A stretch of 11,421 nucleotides of DNA from Syntrophomonadaceae bacterium (GCA_030526885.1 JAUNBV010000055.1:1-11421), one strand, 5' to 3'. Shown: positions 1 through 6,953, numbered from the stretch's first letter. Program-made: numbers and translations. The notes: generated from the letters alone by a model not told the origin.

Positions 1-1
1 G

Positions 2-1393
2 AATGTTTTCAGCCTGCCCAATCTCTTTTTCACCGCTATCGGCACGGCCTTGTCATCGGTCATCATCCCCGATCTCACCTTTTACATGAACAAAGCCAGC
101 CGGGAGGAGCGACAACGCTATATCTACTCGGTGTTTGCCCAGGTGACTATGCTGGCCGCGCTGCTGTCCTTGGTGGGCATAATCTTTGCTCCCGCCCTGG
201 CCCGGTTGCTGGCGCCCGGCCTGGCCATGGATGCGCAGCTGGAGTCCGTCATCACCATGCTCACCCGCATCATGATGCCCACCCTGCTGTTCGTCAGCCT
301 GACCTATATGGCTATGGGGGTTTTGCAGGTACACGGCCACTTCATCTTGTCGGCGGCGGTCAGCGTCCCCTTTAACCTGCTCATAATCGCCACCCTGCTG
401 TTGAGCCGGGATAATATTTTGCTGCTGGGCTATATGACCACGCTGGGCTGGCTGCTGCAATTCATAATCCAGCTTCCGGTGCTGATCAAGGGCGGCTATC
501 GCCCTTTCCGCAGCATCGATTTTAAAAATCGCCACACCGTCAGCATGTTTAAACAGCTGCTGCCCATCCTGATGGGCAATTCGCTGCTGCAACTCAGCCT
601 CATAATGGACCGCTCTTTTGCTACGGTGCTCGATCCTACCGGCGGCGCCGCCGCTGCCATCGCTTTTGGCAGCAACCTTTTCGTGACCATCACCAGCGTT
701 TTCATCGTGGCCATGTCAACGGTGGTGTTCCCGCGCCTGTCGCGCTATTCGCTGGCCCAGGATCATGCCGGTATCCGCCGGATGCTGTCCTACGCCTTTC
801 GCATCCTGCTGTTTATCCTCTTGCCCTACCTGCTGCTGGTGGGCGCTTATCATCAGGACATCATCGCCTTGCTCTATGAGCGCGGGGCATTTTCCTCGCA
901 TTCCACCGCTCTGGTCTCGGCGGCTTTCTTCATTTATAGTTTTGCGGTGCCGGGCTATGTGTGTCAGGAGTTATTTACCCGCGTGTTCTACTCCCTGAAA
1001 CGCTTTACCATCCCCATGACGGCGAGCCTGTGCTGTCTGGGGCTCAATCTGCTGGCCAATGAGCTGCTATGCGACAGCTTTGGGGTCACCGGCCTCGGGC
1101 TTTCCACGGTAGGGGTGCTGTGGCTTTATGCTATAATAATGGGGGTGCTGGTGTACCGCGAGGTGGGGGGCTTTATTCAGCGCGACCTCTTTAGCTTCGC
1201 CCTGCGCCTGCTGCTGCCCACCGCGTTTTTGGTGTTGACCATGGCGCTGGCGCCGGTGGTAATCCCCTCCTGGGGGCTGCTTACCTTCCTGCTGCCGATG
1301 GGCGTGGGCGGAGGGCTGTATGTGCTCATCGCCATCCGCATGGGACTGTGGCGCATCCTGCTGCTGAAGGATGACGAGCCGATGGCGCAGTAA
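2..1393 (+). CDS. murJ: MurJ/MviN-family lipid II flippase, 5' end cut by window edge
   Basis: Integral membrane protein of the MOP-exporter superfamily. MurJ moves lipid-linked peptidoglycan precursor (lipid II) across the cytoplasmic membrane. The frame stays open to the first base (NVFSLPNLFFTAIGTALSS before the first apparent start), so the TTG at 50 is not the true start. About 463 residues are present, and roughly 40-45 N-terminal residues, including the first helix with its conserved Arg/Asp residues, are missing compared with the usual 510-520. Family marks seen: the PNL...G.AL...IIP segment at the N-terminal side; LYERGAF followed by a long hydrophobic stretch with VPGYVCQELFTRVFYSLKRF in the middle; about a dozen hydrophobic helices overall. 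The next gene starts 89 bp downstream on the same strand with no terminator between them, so they are probably cotranscribed. The family assignment is firm. Whether this copy flips lipid II or another undecaprenyl-linked polymer unit cannot be decided from sequence. Confidence 0.9.
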   Translation, partial: NVFSLPNLFFTAIGTALSSVIIPDLTFYMNKASREERQRYIYSVFAQVTMLAALLSLVGIIFAPALARLLAPGLAMDAQLESVITMLTRIMMPTLLFVSLTYMAMGVLQVHGHFILSAAVSVPFNLLIIATLLLSRDNILLLGYMTTLGWLLQFIIQLPVLIKGGYRPFRSIDFKNRHTVSMFKQLLPILMGNSLLQLSLIMDRSFATVLDPTGGAAAAIAFGSNLFVTITSVFIVAMSTVVFPRLSRYSLAQDHAGIRRMLSYAFRILLFILLPYLLLVGAYHQDIIALLYERGAFSSHSTALVSAAFFIYSFAVPGYVCQELFTRVFYSLKRFTIPMTASLCCLGLNLLANELLCDSFGVTGLGLSTVGVLWLYAIIMGVLVYREVGGFIQRDLFSFALRLLLPTAFLVLTMALAPVVIPSWGLLTFLLPMGVGGGLYVLIAIRMGLWRILLLKDDEPMAQ

Positions 1394-1468
1394 GAGGCAA
1401 TCCGCGGCGGGAAAGGCTATAACCCCATCGCTGCAGGGGTAGCTATTGCCGGCAAATATAAGTTTATT

Positions 1469-1475
1469 AAGGAGG
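1469..1475 (+). promoter_or_regulatory. Strong Shine-Dalgarno site AAGGAGG deciding the DUF5693 start
   Basis: AAGGAGG matches the anti-Shine-Dalgarno sequence fully. Three consecutive in-frame start codons follow: GTG 1477, ATG 1480 and ATG 1483. Their gaps to the site are 1, 4 and 7 nt, so ATG 1483 is the best placed. Confidence 0.8.
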
Positions 1476-1482
1476 CGTGATG

Positions 1483-3522
1483 ATGTCGAGAAAATGGTTT
1501 ATCACTTGGTGGGTGGTGCTATTGCTGGCTCTAGCGGGCGCAGCAGGGGGCTTTGCGCTTCGCTTTGGCAATGACGCGGACAATATGAACCTCATCACCA
1601 GCGTAGACTACTATATGTTCGAGGAATACGCCGCCATTACCGGCCAGGATGTGGACGCGGTGCTGGCCGAACTGCAAGCCCGCGGTATCGGCGCGGTCGC
1701 GGTCAAGGAGATGTCGCTGTTTCAACTGTCGGAGCAGGGGGCTTTGCAGTTGATGGGCTGGGGAGAGTTTTCCGCACAGGCCGACAACCAAGACCCGGAG
1801 CAATGGGCCGCCATACAGTCGGAAACGTCGGGCCGGGATATCACCGCGCTGAATCAAGTGGCCTTTACCCGCGATGAGCAGACCGCCATCCTGCTGCGGG
1901 AGCGACTGCCCAATCGTTTTGCCGATGAAGATTTGCTTTTCTTTGAGCTTGACGGCGTTTATTACGCCATCATCACCGCGGAGCTGAACTCCCTGACTCC
2001 CCGCAGCGGCACTAATGAGGACCCGCCGCTGGATAACCGGGTAGGCTTCGACGAAAACCTGATCGCCGGGCTTAAGCAGCAGGGCTTTGAGGTAATCCTG
2101 CGCCCCGGTGATTCCATGGGCAGCGAGCTGGACTATGTAAATAATGAAATCGAGCCCCTGATAACCCGTTATGACATAAAGTACATGATCTTTGACGGTA
2201 TCGTGGTGCCCGGTTTTCAAATCTCGGTGGAGCCGCTGGCCCAACTGGCGGTAAAGCATGACCTCATCACCGGCATCATCGAGGCCTCCGATCAGCTGCA
2301 ATATATGGAACAGCGGGGGCTGGAGCAATATATGGAACTGGTGGACTACGACATCAACCGCGCCTATTCCACCTCTTTTGACGAATACCTCATCGATACC
2401 AATGAACGCTTTTTCCGCTGGGTGCGCGCGGTAGTGGATCGCAGCATCCGCATCCTCTACCTCACCCCGTTCCAGAATTCCAAGCTGCCTTATTCCGAGA
2501 ATCTGGACAACAGCTATGAATTGGTGGGTAAATTCCATGAAACCATCGCGGACAAGGGCTACGTGCTCAACGAGCCGCTGAACCATCTGAATAATTCGGA
2601 GCCCGGCCGGCTTCATCGCACGGCGCTGTGCCTGAGCCTGTTGGCCGGGGGGCTGCTCTATCTGTCGTACCTGCGGCTGAAAAAGAACTGGCTGCTGGTC
2701 ATCGCTGCGCTGGGAATATTGGCCACGCTGGGGGCCAACCTGGTGCTCAATATGGATCTCGCGAAGGTGTACGCGCTGGGGGCGGCGGTGCTGTATCCGG
2801 CATTGTCCACCCTGCTGCTGCTATACTATTTGAAGGATAACGACCAGGGCATGTTTAAAAAGATGCTGGTATCCGCCGTACTGCTGCTGAGCGTAAACGC
2901 CCTCGGCATGTATACGGTGGTCAGCAGCCTGTCGAGCGTGTACTACACCATGAATGTGGGGATTTTCAGCGGGGTCAAGGTAGCTTTCCTGCTACCGCTG
3001 CTGCTGTTTATCGTGCATTATCTGGTAGTATTCTTTGACTGGGAGGGCCTGAAGGAGAAAACGGCGGTGTTCCTGAAGGAGCATGTGACCTGGCTGGGGC
3101 TGGGGCTGGTGTTCATCCTGGCCGCGATGGGCTACTATTACATCGCGCGCACCGGCCACACCGAGGCGGTATCCGTTTCCGCGCTGGAGGTGCGCGTGCG
3201 CGAGATCCTGGAAATGATTTTCCTGGCGCGGCCTCGTTTCAAGGAACTGCTCATCGGCTGGCCCTGCCTGTTCGCGCTGGTGTATCTGTATCACCGCTAC
3301 CGCTACTCGATTATCGTGTTGCTGTTGGGTTTCGGCGTCACCATGCTCAGCATGACCATGGTGAATTCGTTCTGCCATGTTTACACCGCCATCGGCATCT
3401 CCGCCTTCCGCACCCTGGCCGGGCTGATCAGCGGCATCGCGGTGGCGGTGCTGGGCATCATCGCCATCCGCATCCTGGAGCGCCTGCTGGATAAATGGCT
3501 GGCGCCGCTGAGAGAGATTTAG
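1483..3522 (+). CDS. DUF5693 family multi-spanning membrane protein
   Basis: About 679 residues. Layout: a short basic N-terminus and one hydrophobic helix (about residues 7-27); a large soluble domain, probably extracytoplasmic (about 30-375), rich in acidic and aromatic residues; then a C-terminal half with about nine hydrophobic segments (about 380-665) and a basic tail. The C-terminal part carries features I associate with DUF5693 (ARPRFKELLIGWP near 580-595, then NSFCHVYTAIGISAFRT). No catalytic motif is recognised and the biochemical function is unknown. From general knowledge, DUF5693 genes in Clostridia are often found beside csaB (the pyruvyl transferase that modifies the secondary cell wall polymer bound by SLH domains) and other envelope polysaccharide genes. 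csaB is not in this window, but the SLH genes and upstream murJ fit such a context. The start is chosen by ribosome-binding-site spacing; ATG 1480 or GTG 1477 would add one or two residues. A terminator lies 45 bp downstream. Confidence 0.85.
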   Translation: MSRKWFITWWVVLLLALAGAAGGFALRFGNDADNMNLITSVDYYMFEEYAAITGQDVDAVLAELQARGIGAVAVKEMSLFQLSEQGALQLMGWGEFSAQADNQDPEQWAAIQSETSGRDITALNQVAFTRDEQTAILLRERLPNRFADEDLLFFELDGVYYAIITAELNSLTPRSGTNEDPPLDNRVGFDENLIAGLKQQGFEVILRPGDSMGSELDYVNNEIEPLITRYDIKYMIFDGIVVPGFQISVEPLAQLAVKHDLITGIIEASDQLQYMEQRGLEQYMELVDYDINRAYSTSFDEYLIDTNERFFRWVRAVVDRSIRILYLTPFQNSKLPYSENLDNSYELVGKFHETIADKGYVLNEPLNHLNNSEPGRLHRTALCLSLLAGGLLYLSYLRLKKNWLLVIAALGILATLGANLVLNMDLAKVYALGAAVLYPALSTLLLLYYLKDNDQGMFKKMLVSAVLLLSVNALGMYTVVSSLSSVYYTMNVGIFSGVKVAFLLPLLLFIVHYLVVFFDWEGLKEKTAVFLKEHVTWLGLGLVFILAAMGYYYIARTGHTEAVSVSALEVRVREILEMIFLARPRFKELLIGWPCLFALVYLYHRYRYSIIVLLLGFGVTMLSMTMVNSFCHVYTAIGISAFRTLAGLISGIAVAVLGIIAIRILERLLDKWLAPLREI

Positions 3523-3567
3523 AAAACAGTGGGGGAGGGGCCTCCAAAACCTGAAGAATTGTCATTT

Positions 3568-3600
3568 CCGGAGCGGCGAGGATTGCCGCTCCGGTTTTTT
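3568..3600 (+). terminator. Intrinsic terminator after the murJ-DUF5693 unit
   Basis: Perfect 10-bp stem CCGGAGCGGC (3568-3577) / GCCGCTCCGG (3585-3594) with a 7-nt loop, followed directly by TTTTTT (3595-3600). On the opposite strand the stem is followed by AAATGACA rather than a T-run. It is therefore a strong terminator only for the rightward unit, although the hairpin could also slow polymerase leaving the convergent gene that stops at 3608. Confidence 0.92.
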
Positions 3601-3607
3601 GCGGTGG

Positions 3608-6289
3608 TTAGCGTAGGAGGATGCGGATAAAGCGCTCGATGACCATGGCGGTTTCGGCGCGGGAAACCGGCCCCTGCAGATCGAGGCTGCCGTCAGGCTG
3701 CTGGGTCAGCAGGCCCTGCGCCGCGCACCAATCCACCGCCGCCGCGCGGTCGGGGAAGTCTCCCTGCGCCCAAACCATTTCCGCCGCAGGGTCGCCCATT
3801 TCCTGTGTTCCCAGAGTTTGTAGCGTTCTGAAATAGTATGCGTACAGCGTCACAGCTAACTGCTCGTGGGAGACGGGCCGCTCCGGCGCCAGCAAATCCA
3901 CGCCCACACCGCGCACTATATCATGCTCCGCCGCCCAGTCCACCGCGTTTTTATACCAATCAGCGTCTTCTCCCGCGTCGCCGGTCTCGGGGGTCTGGGC
4001 GCTAACCCCGATTTCGCCGTCCAGGCGGTACAACACCAACACCATCATAGCGCCGGTGAGCGGCATTTCCGGACTGAAGCGCCCTTCGCCGGTACCGATC
4101 ATAAGCTCCCGCGCCGCGGTAAAACTGATGACCTCTGCCGCCCAATGATTGTGTACATCGTCAAAGCCGACCGGATGGGGCTTGATGCTCAGGACGGCCG
4201 AACCGGGGATGCGGGCGCGTAGCATGCCGTTTTCCACCACCGCTTGCTTTATGACTTCTTCCGTCCCGTCGGCATGCACCAGCACGGCTACGGCGGTATC
4301 CTCCGCCGGCAGGGTAATGATTATGCCGCCTTCCACCTGTTCCAGCCGCCGGCCTTTATCGTCGGTAATCTCCACCAAAAACAGGGCGGGATCGGCGCGA
4401 TCCGGGGTGATGGTCACCTGGTTGGGCCCGGGGGTTGAAACCGGGGCCGGGGTTGAACCGTGCGAGGAGGAGCGCCCAACCGGCGGCGCGGGTGGCGTTT
4501 CCGGCTCCGGGTCATCCGGGTCGTCCGGGTCATTGGGGTCGGGATCGGTGGGGTCATCCGGGTCCTGCGGGTCGTCCGGGTCGTCCGGATCATTGGGGTC
4601 ATTGGGGTCGGGGTCGGTGCCGGGGTCCGGGGGCTGCGCGGTAACCGTCAGGGAGATTCGCGCGCTTACCGGCAGATAATTGTGGGTATCGGCCGGGGTG
4701 AAGGATGCGGAATAGCCGGTGGCGTTTATCGTTGGCACTATTGTTTCATCATCCCACGCCCAGCCGGCGGGCAGGGCCACCTCGGCCAGGGTCAGCTCCG
4801 GGTCATAGGTGACGGGGGACAGGGTGGGGAGGATATATGCGGGCATGGCGCGCCCCACCTGCGCGGTAACGGCGAAAGCGTTGCCCGCATCATAATTGCC
4901 GTTGCCGCTGGCGATTTGCAGGCGAATATATTTATTGACATCAGCGGAGGTAAGCGTGTAGCCGCTGGCATTAAGGCCGGTTATATCTTCAAAACTGCCG
5001 GTCGCGCTGTCGCCGCGCTGCCACCGCCAGATGAGCCACCGATGCGCTGCCGCCGGGGTGAGCCCGGAGATATCGGCGGTGAGGGTCTGCCCGTAAACGG
5101 CGCTGCCGCTGATGGTGACTTGTCCGCCCAGCGGGCTGTCCCAGTAGTCGCCCAAAACGGGATAACCGCCCGTTTCGTCCTGCACCCAGCCTTTATACAG
5201 CAGCGGCGGGGACGGCGCGGCCTGATCCATGACCCACTGGGTAAGCGCTTCCGCCAGCGTAGTAGTCGAAGCGTCGCCGTCATTATAGGGATTGACGGGC
5301 CGGGTATCGCCGTCGCCGCCGATGGCAATCAGCTCGCCCGGCGTAAGCTGGCCTCCGGTGTCAGCAAATAAGGCTATACCGCTATAAGCACCGTCTCCGG
5401 CGGAAATTCCTATTGCTCGTTCGGCACCTGCGCCGGACCGCCAGTAGCTATAATAAATATTACCGTTGCTGTTAGAACCCACGAGGCCGCCAATATTTCC
5501 ACCCCCGCTCACGGAGCCGGTGTTATAGCAGTTTTTGATATCGCTTTTAATGTTGACTGGCCTTACTCGGTTGATCCCCGCTATCCCTCCGGCGTTGCCG
5601 CTTGTTGTGGTGACCGGGCCGTGGTTATAGCTGTTAAGTATCGCGCCCCCGCGATTGCGCCCGGCTATGCCGCCAGCACAATAGTTTCCGTCAACAGACG
5701 CCCCGCTACCGCAGTCTTTGATAACGCCCTGATTCGTTCCGGCCACTCCTCCCCCGCCATAAAACTTATTTATCCGGCCGCCGTTCACATAGCAGCTTTC
5801 TATTGTTCCCTCGTTGGTACCTGCGATAATACCGGCATAATAGGCAGTGGCGTTTTGGCCGGACACGCTCGCACCTATCATTTCCACATTTCTCACCGTT
5901 CCGATCGCGCCGATATAGCCGAATAAACCCGCATCCTTTGCCCAATTATCGATGGTCATGCCGGTGATGGTATGGCCCTGCCCGTCAAAGGTCCCGGCAA
6001 ATTTTTTTGAAGAAGCGTCGCTATCTATTGGCGTCCACGGGTTGCCGTCAAGATCCAGATCCTGCACTAAAACGATATGCTCTCCGCTGAAATTTGAGCC
6101 GCCATTGACTTCAGCGGCAAAATCCGCTAACTGCGCGCAGGAGGATATTTTGTAAGGAGCCTCCGCGGTGCCGTCGCCGCTTGTTTCCCAACTATCGTCT
6201 ATCGTGGTTCCATCCCAAACGTCCGCCGCTTGAACCGAGCCGCACCACAGCAGCAAACCGATAAGCGCCATCCAAATAGCTTTCCTCAT
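3608..6289 (-). CDS. Exported SLH-anchored protein with GLUG beta-helix, Ig-like domains and Asp-Pro linker
   Basis: 893 residues. Order: signal peptide 1-21/22 (n-region MRK, hydrophobic core, cut near SVQA-AD); N-terminal strand region; GLUG-type right-handed beta-helix about 95-290 (FDGQGHTITGMTI, repeated GGIAG/GGLVG turns, alternating CYN.G.V coils) with the usual closing W-x(n)-GGYPVL segment at 368-380; Ig-like beta domain about 389-476 (QVTISGSAVYGQTLTADISGL); a second beta domain about 482-550 (GYSASFTPADTHNY); Asp/Pro linker 554-597; a further beta domain about 620-705; SLH domains about 707-755, 775-820 and 843-890. Probably a non-enzymatic surface protein such as an adhesin or S-layer-associated protein, held on pyruvylated secondary wall polymer. 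Oddity: the usual TRAE-type loop is LTGA in SLH1 and VSHE in SLH2, and only SLH3 keeps SRAE, so anchoring may be weakened or altered. C16 lacks a proper lipobox (Trp at -1), so it is not called a lipoprotein. Start supported by AAGGGGG 7 nt upstream and a promoter just before it. Confidence 0.9.
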   Translation of the reverse strand: MRKAIWMALIGLLLWCGSVQAADVWDGTTIDDSWETSGDGTAEAPYKISSCAQLADFAAEVNGGSNFSGEHIVLVQDLDLDGNPWTPIDSDASSKKFAGTFDGQGHTITGMTIDNWAKDAGLFGYIGAIGTVRNVEMIGASVSGQNATAYYAGIIAGTNEGTIESCYVNGGRINKFYGGGGVAGTNQGVIKDCGSGASVDGNYCAGGIAGRNRGGAILNSYNHGPVTTTSGNAGGIAGINRVRPVNIKSDIKNCYNTGSVSGGGNIGGLVGSNSNGNIYYSYWRSGAGAERAIGISAGDGAYSGIALFADTGGQLTPGELIAIGGDGDTRPVNPYNDGDASTTTLAEALTQWVMDQAAPSPPLLYKGWVQDETGGYPVLGDYWDSPLGGQVTISGSAVYGQTLTADISGLTPAAAHRWLIWRWQRGDSATGSFEDITGLNASGYTLTSADVNKYIRLQIASGNGNYDAGNAFAVTAQVGRAMPAYILPTLSPVTYDPELTLAEVALPAGWAWDDETIVPTINATGYSASFTPADTHNYLPVSARISLTVTAQPPDPGTDPDPNDPNDPDDPDDPQDPDDPTDPDPNDPDDPDDPEPETPPAPPVGRSSSHGSTPAPVSTPGPNQVTITPDRADPALFLVEITDDKGRRLEQVEGGIIITLPAEDTAVAVLVHADGTEEVIKQAVVENGMLRARIPGSAVLSIKPHPVGFDDVHNHWAAEVISFTAARELMIGTGEGRFSPEMPLTGAMMVLVLYRLDGEIGVSAQTPETGDAGEDADWYKNAVDWAAEHDIVRGVGVDLLAPERPVSHEQLAVTLYAYYFRTLQTLGTQEMGDPAAEMVWAQGDFPDRAAAVDWCAAQGLLTQQPDGSLDLQGPVSRAETAMVIERFIRILLR
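4499..4630 (-). repeat. Asp/Pro-rich low-complexity repeat (linker of the GLUG-SLH protein)
   Basis: Residues 554-597 are almost entirely D, P and N, with short units such as DPNDP, DPDDP and DPDP. At DNA level the + strand is a run of GGGTC-type units (GTCATCCGG, GTCGTCCGG, GTCATTGGG, GTCGGG) in multiples of three. Its likely role is a stiff, negatively charged, possibly Ca-binding spacer between the beta domains and the SLH anchor. Because the units are in-frame multiples of three, length changes by slippage would not break the gene. Confidence 0.8.
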
Positions 6290-6296
6290 AATCTCG

Positions 6297-6303
6297 CCCC
6301 CTT
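6297..6303 (-). promoter_or_regulatory. Ribosome binding site AAGGGGG for the GLUG-SLH gene
   Basis: AAGGGGG read on the - strand lies 7 nt before ATG 6289. It pairs with the anti-Shine-Dalgarno sequence if one G-U wobble replaces the A-U pair. It supports 6289 as the start, in agreement with the complete signal peptide. Confidence 0.6.
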
Positions 6304-6313
6304 CGACTTATTT

Positions 6314-6342
6314 ATAATATAATTGTAGTATTCTGTTTCCAA
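6314..6342 (-). promoter_or_regulatory. Predicted sigma-A promoter of the GLUG-SLH gene
   Basis: On the - strand, TTGGAA (6342-6337; 4 of 6 to TTGACA) is followed after exactly 17 nt by TATTAT (6319-6314; 5 of 6 to TATAAT). Transcription would begin near 6307, giving a leader of about 18 nt with the ribosome binding site inside it. The T/A-rich stretch contrasts with the GC-rich genes. An A-tract lies directly upstream of the -35, like an UP element. Confidence 0.65.
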
Positions 6343-6417
6343 TTTTTACAGCTGCTGGCAGCGTTTTTTACTTATGCTGGCAGCATAGATTTGGGGGTTT
6401 TTATATGCTGACAGCAA
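6343..6417 (-). promoter_or_regulatory. Three-copy operator-like array GCTGnCAGC + A-tract upstream of the promoter
   Basis: On the - strand three units share GCTGYCAGCA, then 2-4 nt, then TAAAAA: one with the A-run at 6402-6398, one with it at 6369-6364, and one with it at 6347-6343, abutting the -35. The palindrome centres are 6411, 6380 and 6358, that is 31 and 22 bp apart, near three and two helical turns. The middle copy is a perfect 7-1-7 inverted repeat (TATGCTG-G-CAGCATA, 6373-6387); the outer copies keep the GCTG/CAGC core. With the predicted start near 6307 the centres lie at about -51, -73 and -104, positions typical of an activator or cooperatively bound regulator. The cognate regulator is not recognised and no regulator gene lies in the window. 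Confidence 0.55.
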
Positions 6418-6418
6418 C

Positions 6419-6436
6419 AAAGGCGCCGTTCGGCGC
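6419..6436 (-). terminator. Second hairpin, tandem with the Mop terminator
   Basis: On the - strand, immediately after the T-run of the main terminator, GCGCC-GAAC-GGCGC forms a 5-bp stem with a 4-nt loop (6436-6423), followed by CTTT. It is weak by itself but could serve as a back-up, isolating the operator array and promoter from upstream readthrough. Confidence 0.45.
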
Positions 6437-6480
6437 AAAAAAGCCGCGGGGGCGCTCCCTCTTCGGAGCGCCCCCGCGGC
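6437..6480 (-). terminator. Strong intrinsic terminator after mop
   Basis: Perfect 16-bp GC-rich stem with arms 6443-6458 and 6465-6480 and a 6-nt loop, followed on the - strand by TTTTTT (6442-6437). It starts 33 nt after the mop stop codon. With no clear terminator earlier, it probably ends transcripts from mop and any readthrough from the toroid-SLH genes. Confidence 0.92.
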
Positions 6481-6513
6481 GTATTGATGACCGATATGGT
6501 TTTTTCGCAAGGT

Positions 6514-6750
6514 CTAATCGATGCCCACCATCACTGAACTGGCCTTGATCACCGCATACGCCTCGCCGCCCACTTTCAGTCCCAACCCTTCACATGATTG
6601 CTTGGTAATCATGGCGGTAATACAGTTTCCCCCGCCAATATCGATGGTCACCGTCACATTGACGCTGCCTATGTCGATGGCGGTAATCTTTCCTTTTAAC
6701 TGATTTCTGGCGCTGGTTCTCGTTTTCATACCCCCTTTGGCGTTTATCAT
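6514..6750 (-). CDS. mop: Mop-family molybdate-binding protein (molbindin, single TOBE/Mop domain)
   Basis: 78 residues, close to the usual about 70 of single-domain molbindins. Mop proteins are cytoplasmic, assemble into hexamers and bind molybdate or tungstate oxyanions at subunit interfaces, acting as store or buffer for molybdenum-cofactor supply. Family marks: TSARNQLKGKI near the N-terminus, DIGGGNCITAMIT in the middle and AVIKASSVMVG at the C-terminus. Start: AAGG (6761-6758) lies 7 nt before ATG 6750. An internal ATG at 6729 (MKTRTSARN) gives the more usual N-terminus, but its G-run AGGGGG is almost touching the ATG, so 6750 is preferred. A TATAAG box (6774-6769) could be a -10 but has no convincing -35. 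No modABC transporter or cofactor gene is in the window. It may be cotranscribed with the SLH gene 203 bp upstream, or have its own weak promoter. Confidence 0.92.
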   Translation of the reverse strand: MINAKGGMKTRTSARNQLKGKITAIDIGSVNVTVTIDIGGGNCITAMITKQSCEGLGLKVGGEAYAVIKASSVMVGID

Positions 6751-6841
6751 TATTTTGCCTTATGCCATCTTATAATTATGCATCGTTTCACGCCGGCAAA
6801 GCCGTTACCCGTTCATGCAACATAATCATTTCGATTCAGGC

Positions 6842-6861
6842 AATGCTTCACGTGAAGCATT
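6842..6861. promoter_or_regulatory. Perfect 20-bp palindrome, parS-like or operator
   Basis: AATGCTTCACGTGAAGCATT is its own reverse complement over all 20 bases. Its 16-bp core TGCTTCACGTGAAGCA differs from the commonly cited parS consensus TGTTTCACGTGAAACA only at the symmetric positions 3 and 14 (C/G for T/A). It sits about 90 bp before the mop start and 93 bp past the stop of the upstream SLH gene. No T-run follows on either strand, so it is not a normal intrinsic terminator. It could be a ParB-binding site, an operator for a dimeric regulator of mop, or a transcript-end hairpin (8-bp stem, ACGT loop). Confidence 0.5.
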
Positions 6862-6953
6862 TCGCTGTAGCCGCGGCCCGGCAGGGGATAGAGGGGGGGT
6901 ATTTTTCGGTATGCGGTCGGGGCGGAAATTACGTCTGGGGATTATATTTATGC

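Noticed and set aside
50..52. TTG as start of the flippase gene
   Set aside because: The frame is open and in family register upstream (PNLF...G.AL segment) to the window edge, so the gene is truncated by the window.
1394..1482. Separate promoter or hairpin between the flippase and DUF5693 genes
   Set aside because: The CCCC/GGGG pairing near 1421-1440 gives only a short stem without a T-run, and no convincing -35/-10 pair is seen. Only the ribosome binding site is clear.
1531..2616. 361-codon open frame on the - strand
   Set aside because: It lies wholly antisense to the DUF5693 gene, has no ribosome binding site, and its translation is His/Gln-rich as expected of a GC-rich shadow frame. 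The + strand product is a coherent membrane protein.
4460..5371. 303-codon open frame on the + strand
   Set aside because: It is antisense to the GLUG-SLH protein and spans the repeat region, where several frames are open because the repeat units avoid stops. Its product is Gly/Val/Arg-rich low complexity.
6239..6245. Lipobox at Cys16 of the GLUG-SLH protein
   Set aside because: The residue before Cys is Trp, which is not accepted in a lipobox, and a normal signal peptidase I site follows at SVQA-AD.
6842..6861. Intrinsic terminator reading of the 20-bp palindrome
   Set aside because: No T-run follows the hairpin on either strand (TCGCTG on +, GCCTGA on -), so it is kept as a protein-binding candidate.
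6751..6953. Cobalamin or molybdenum-cofactor riboswitch in the gap before mop
   Set aside because: 203 bp with no recognised B12-box-type core or moco-type fold. The only strong structure is the 20-bp palindrome. The leader of the toroid operon, where a B12 riboswitch would matter, is outside the window.
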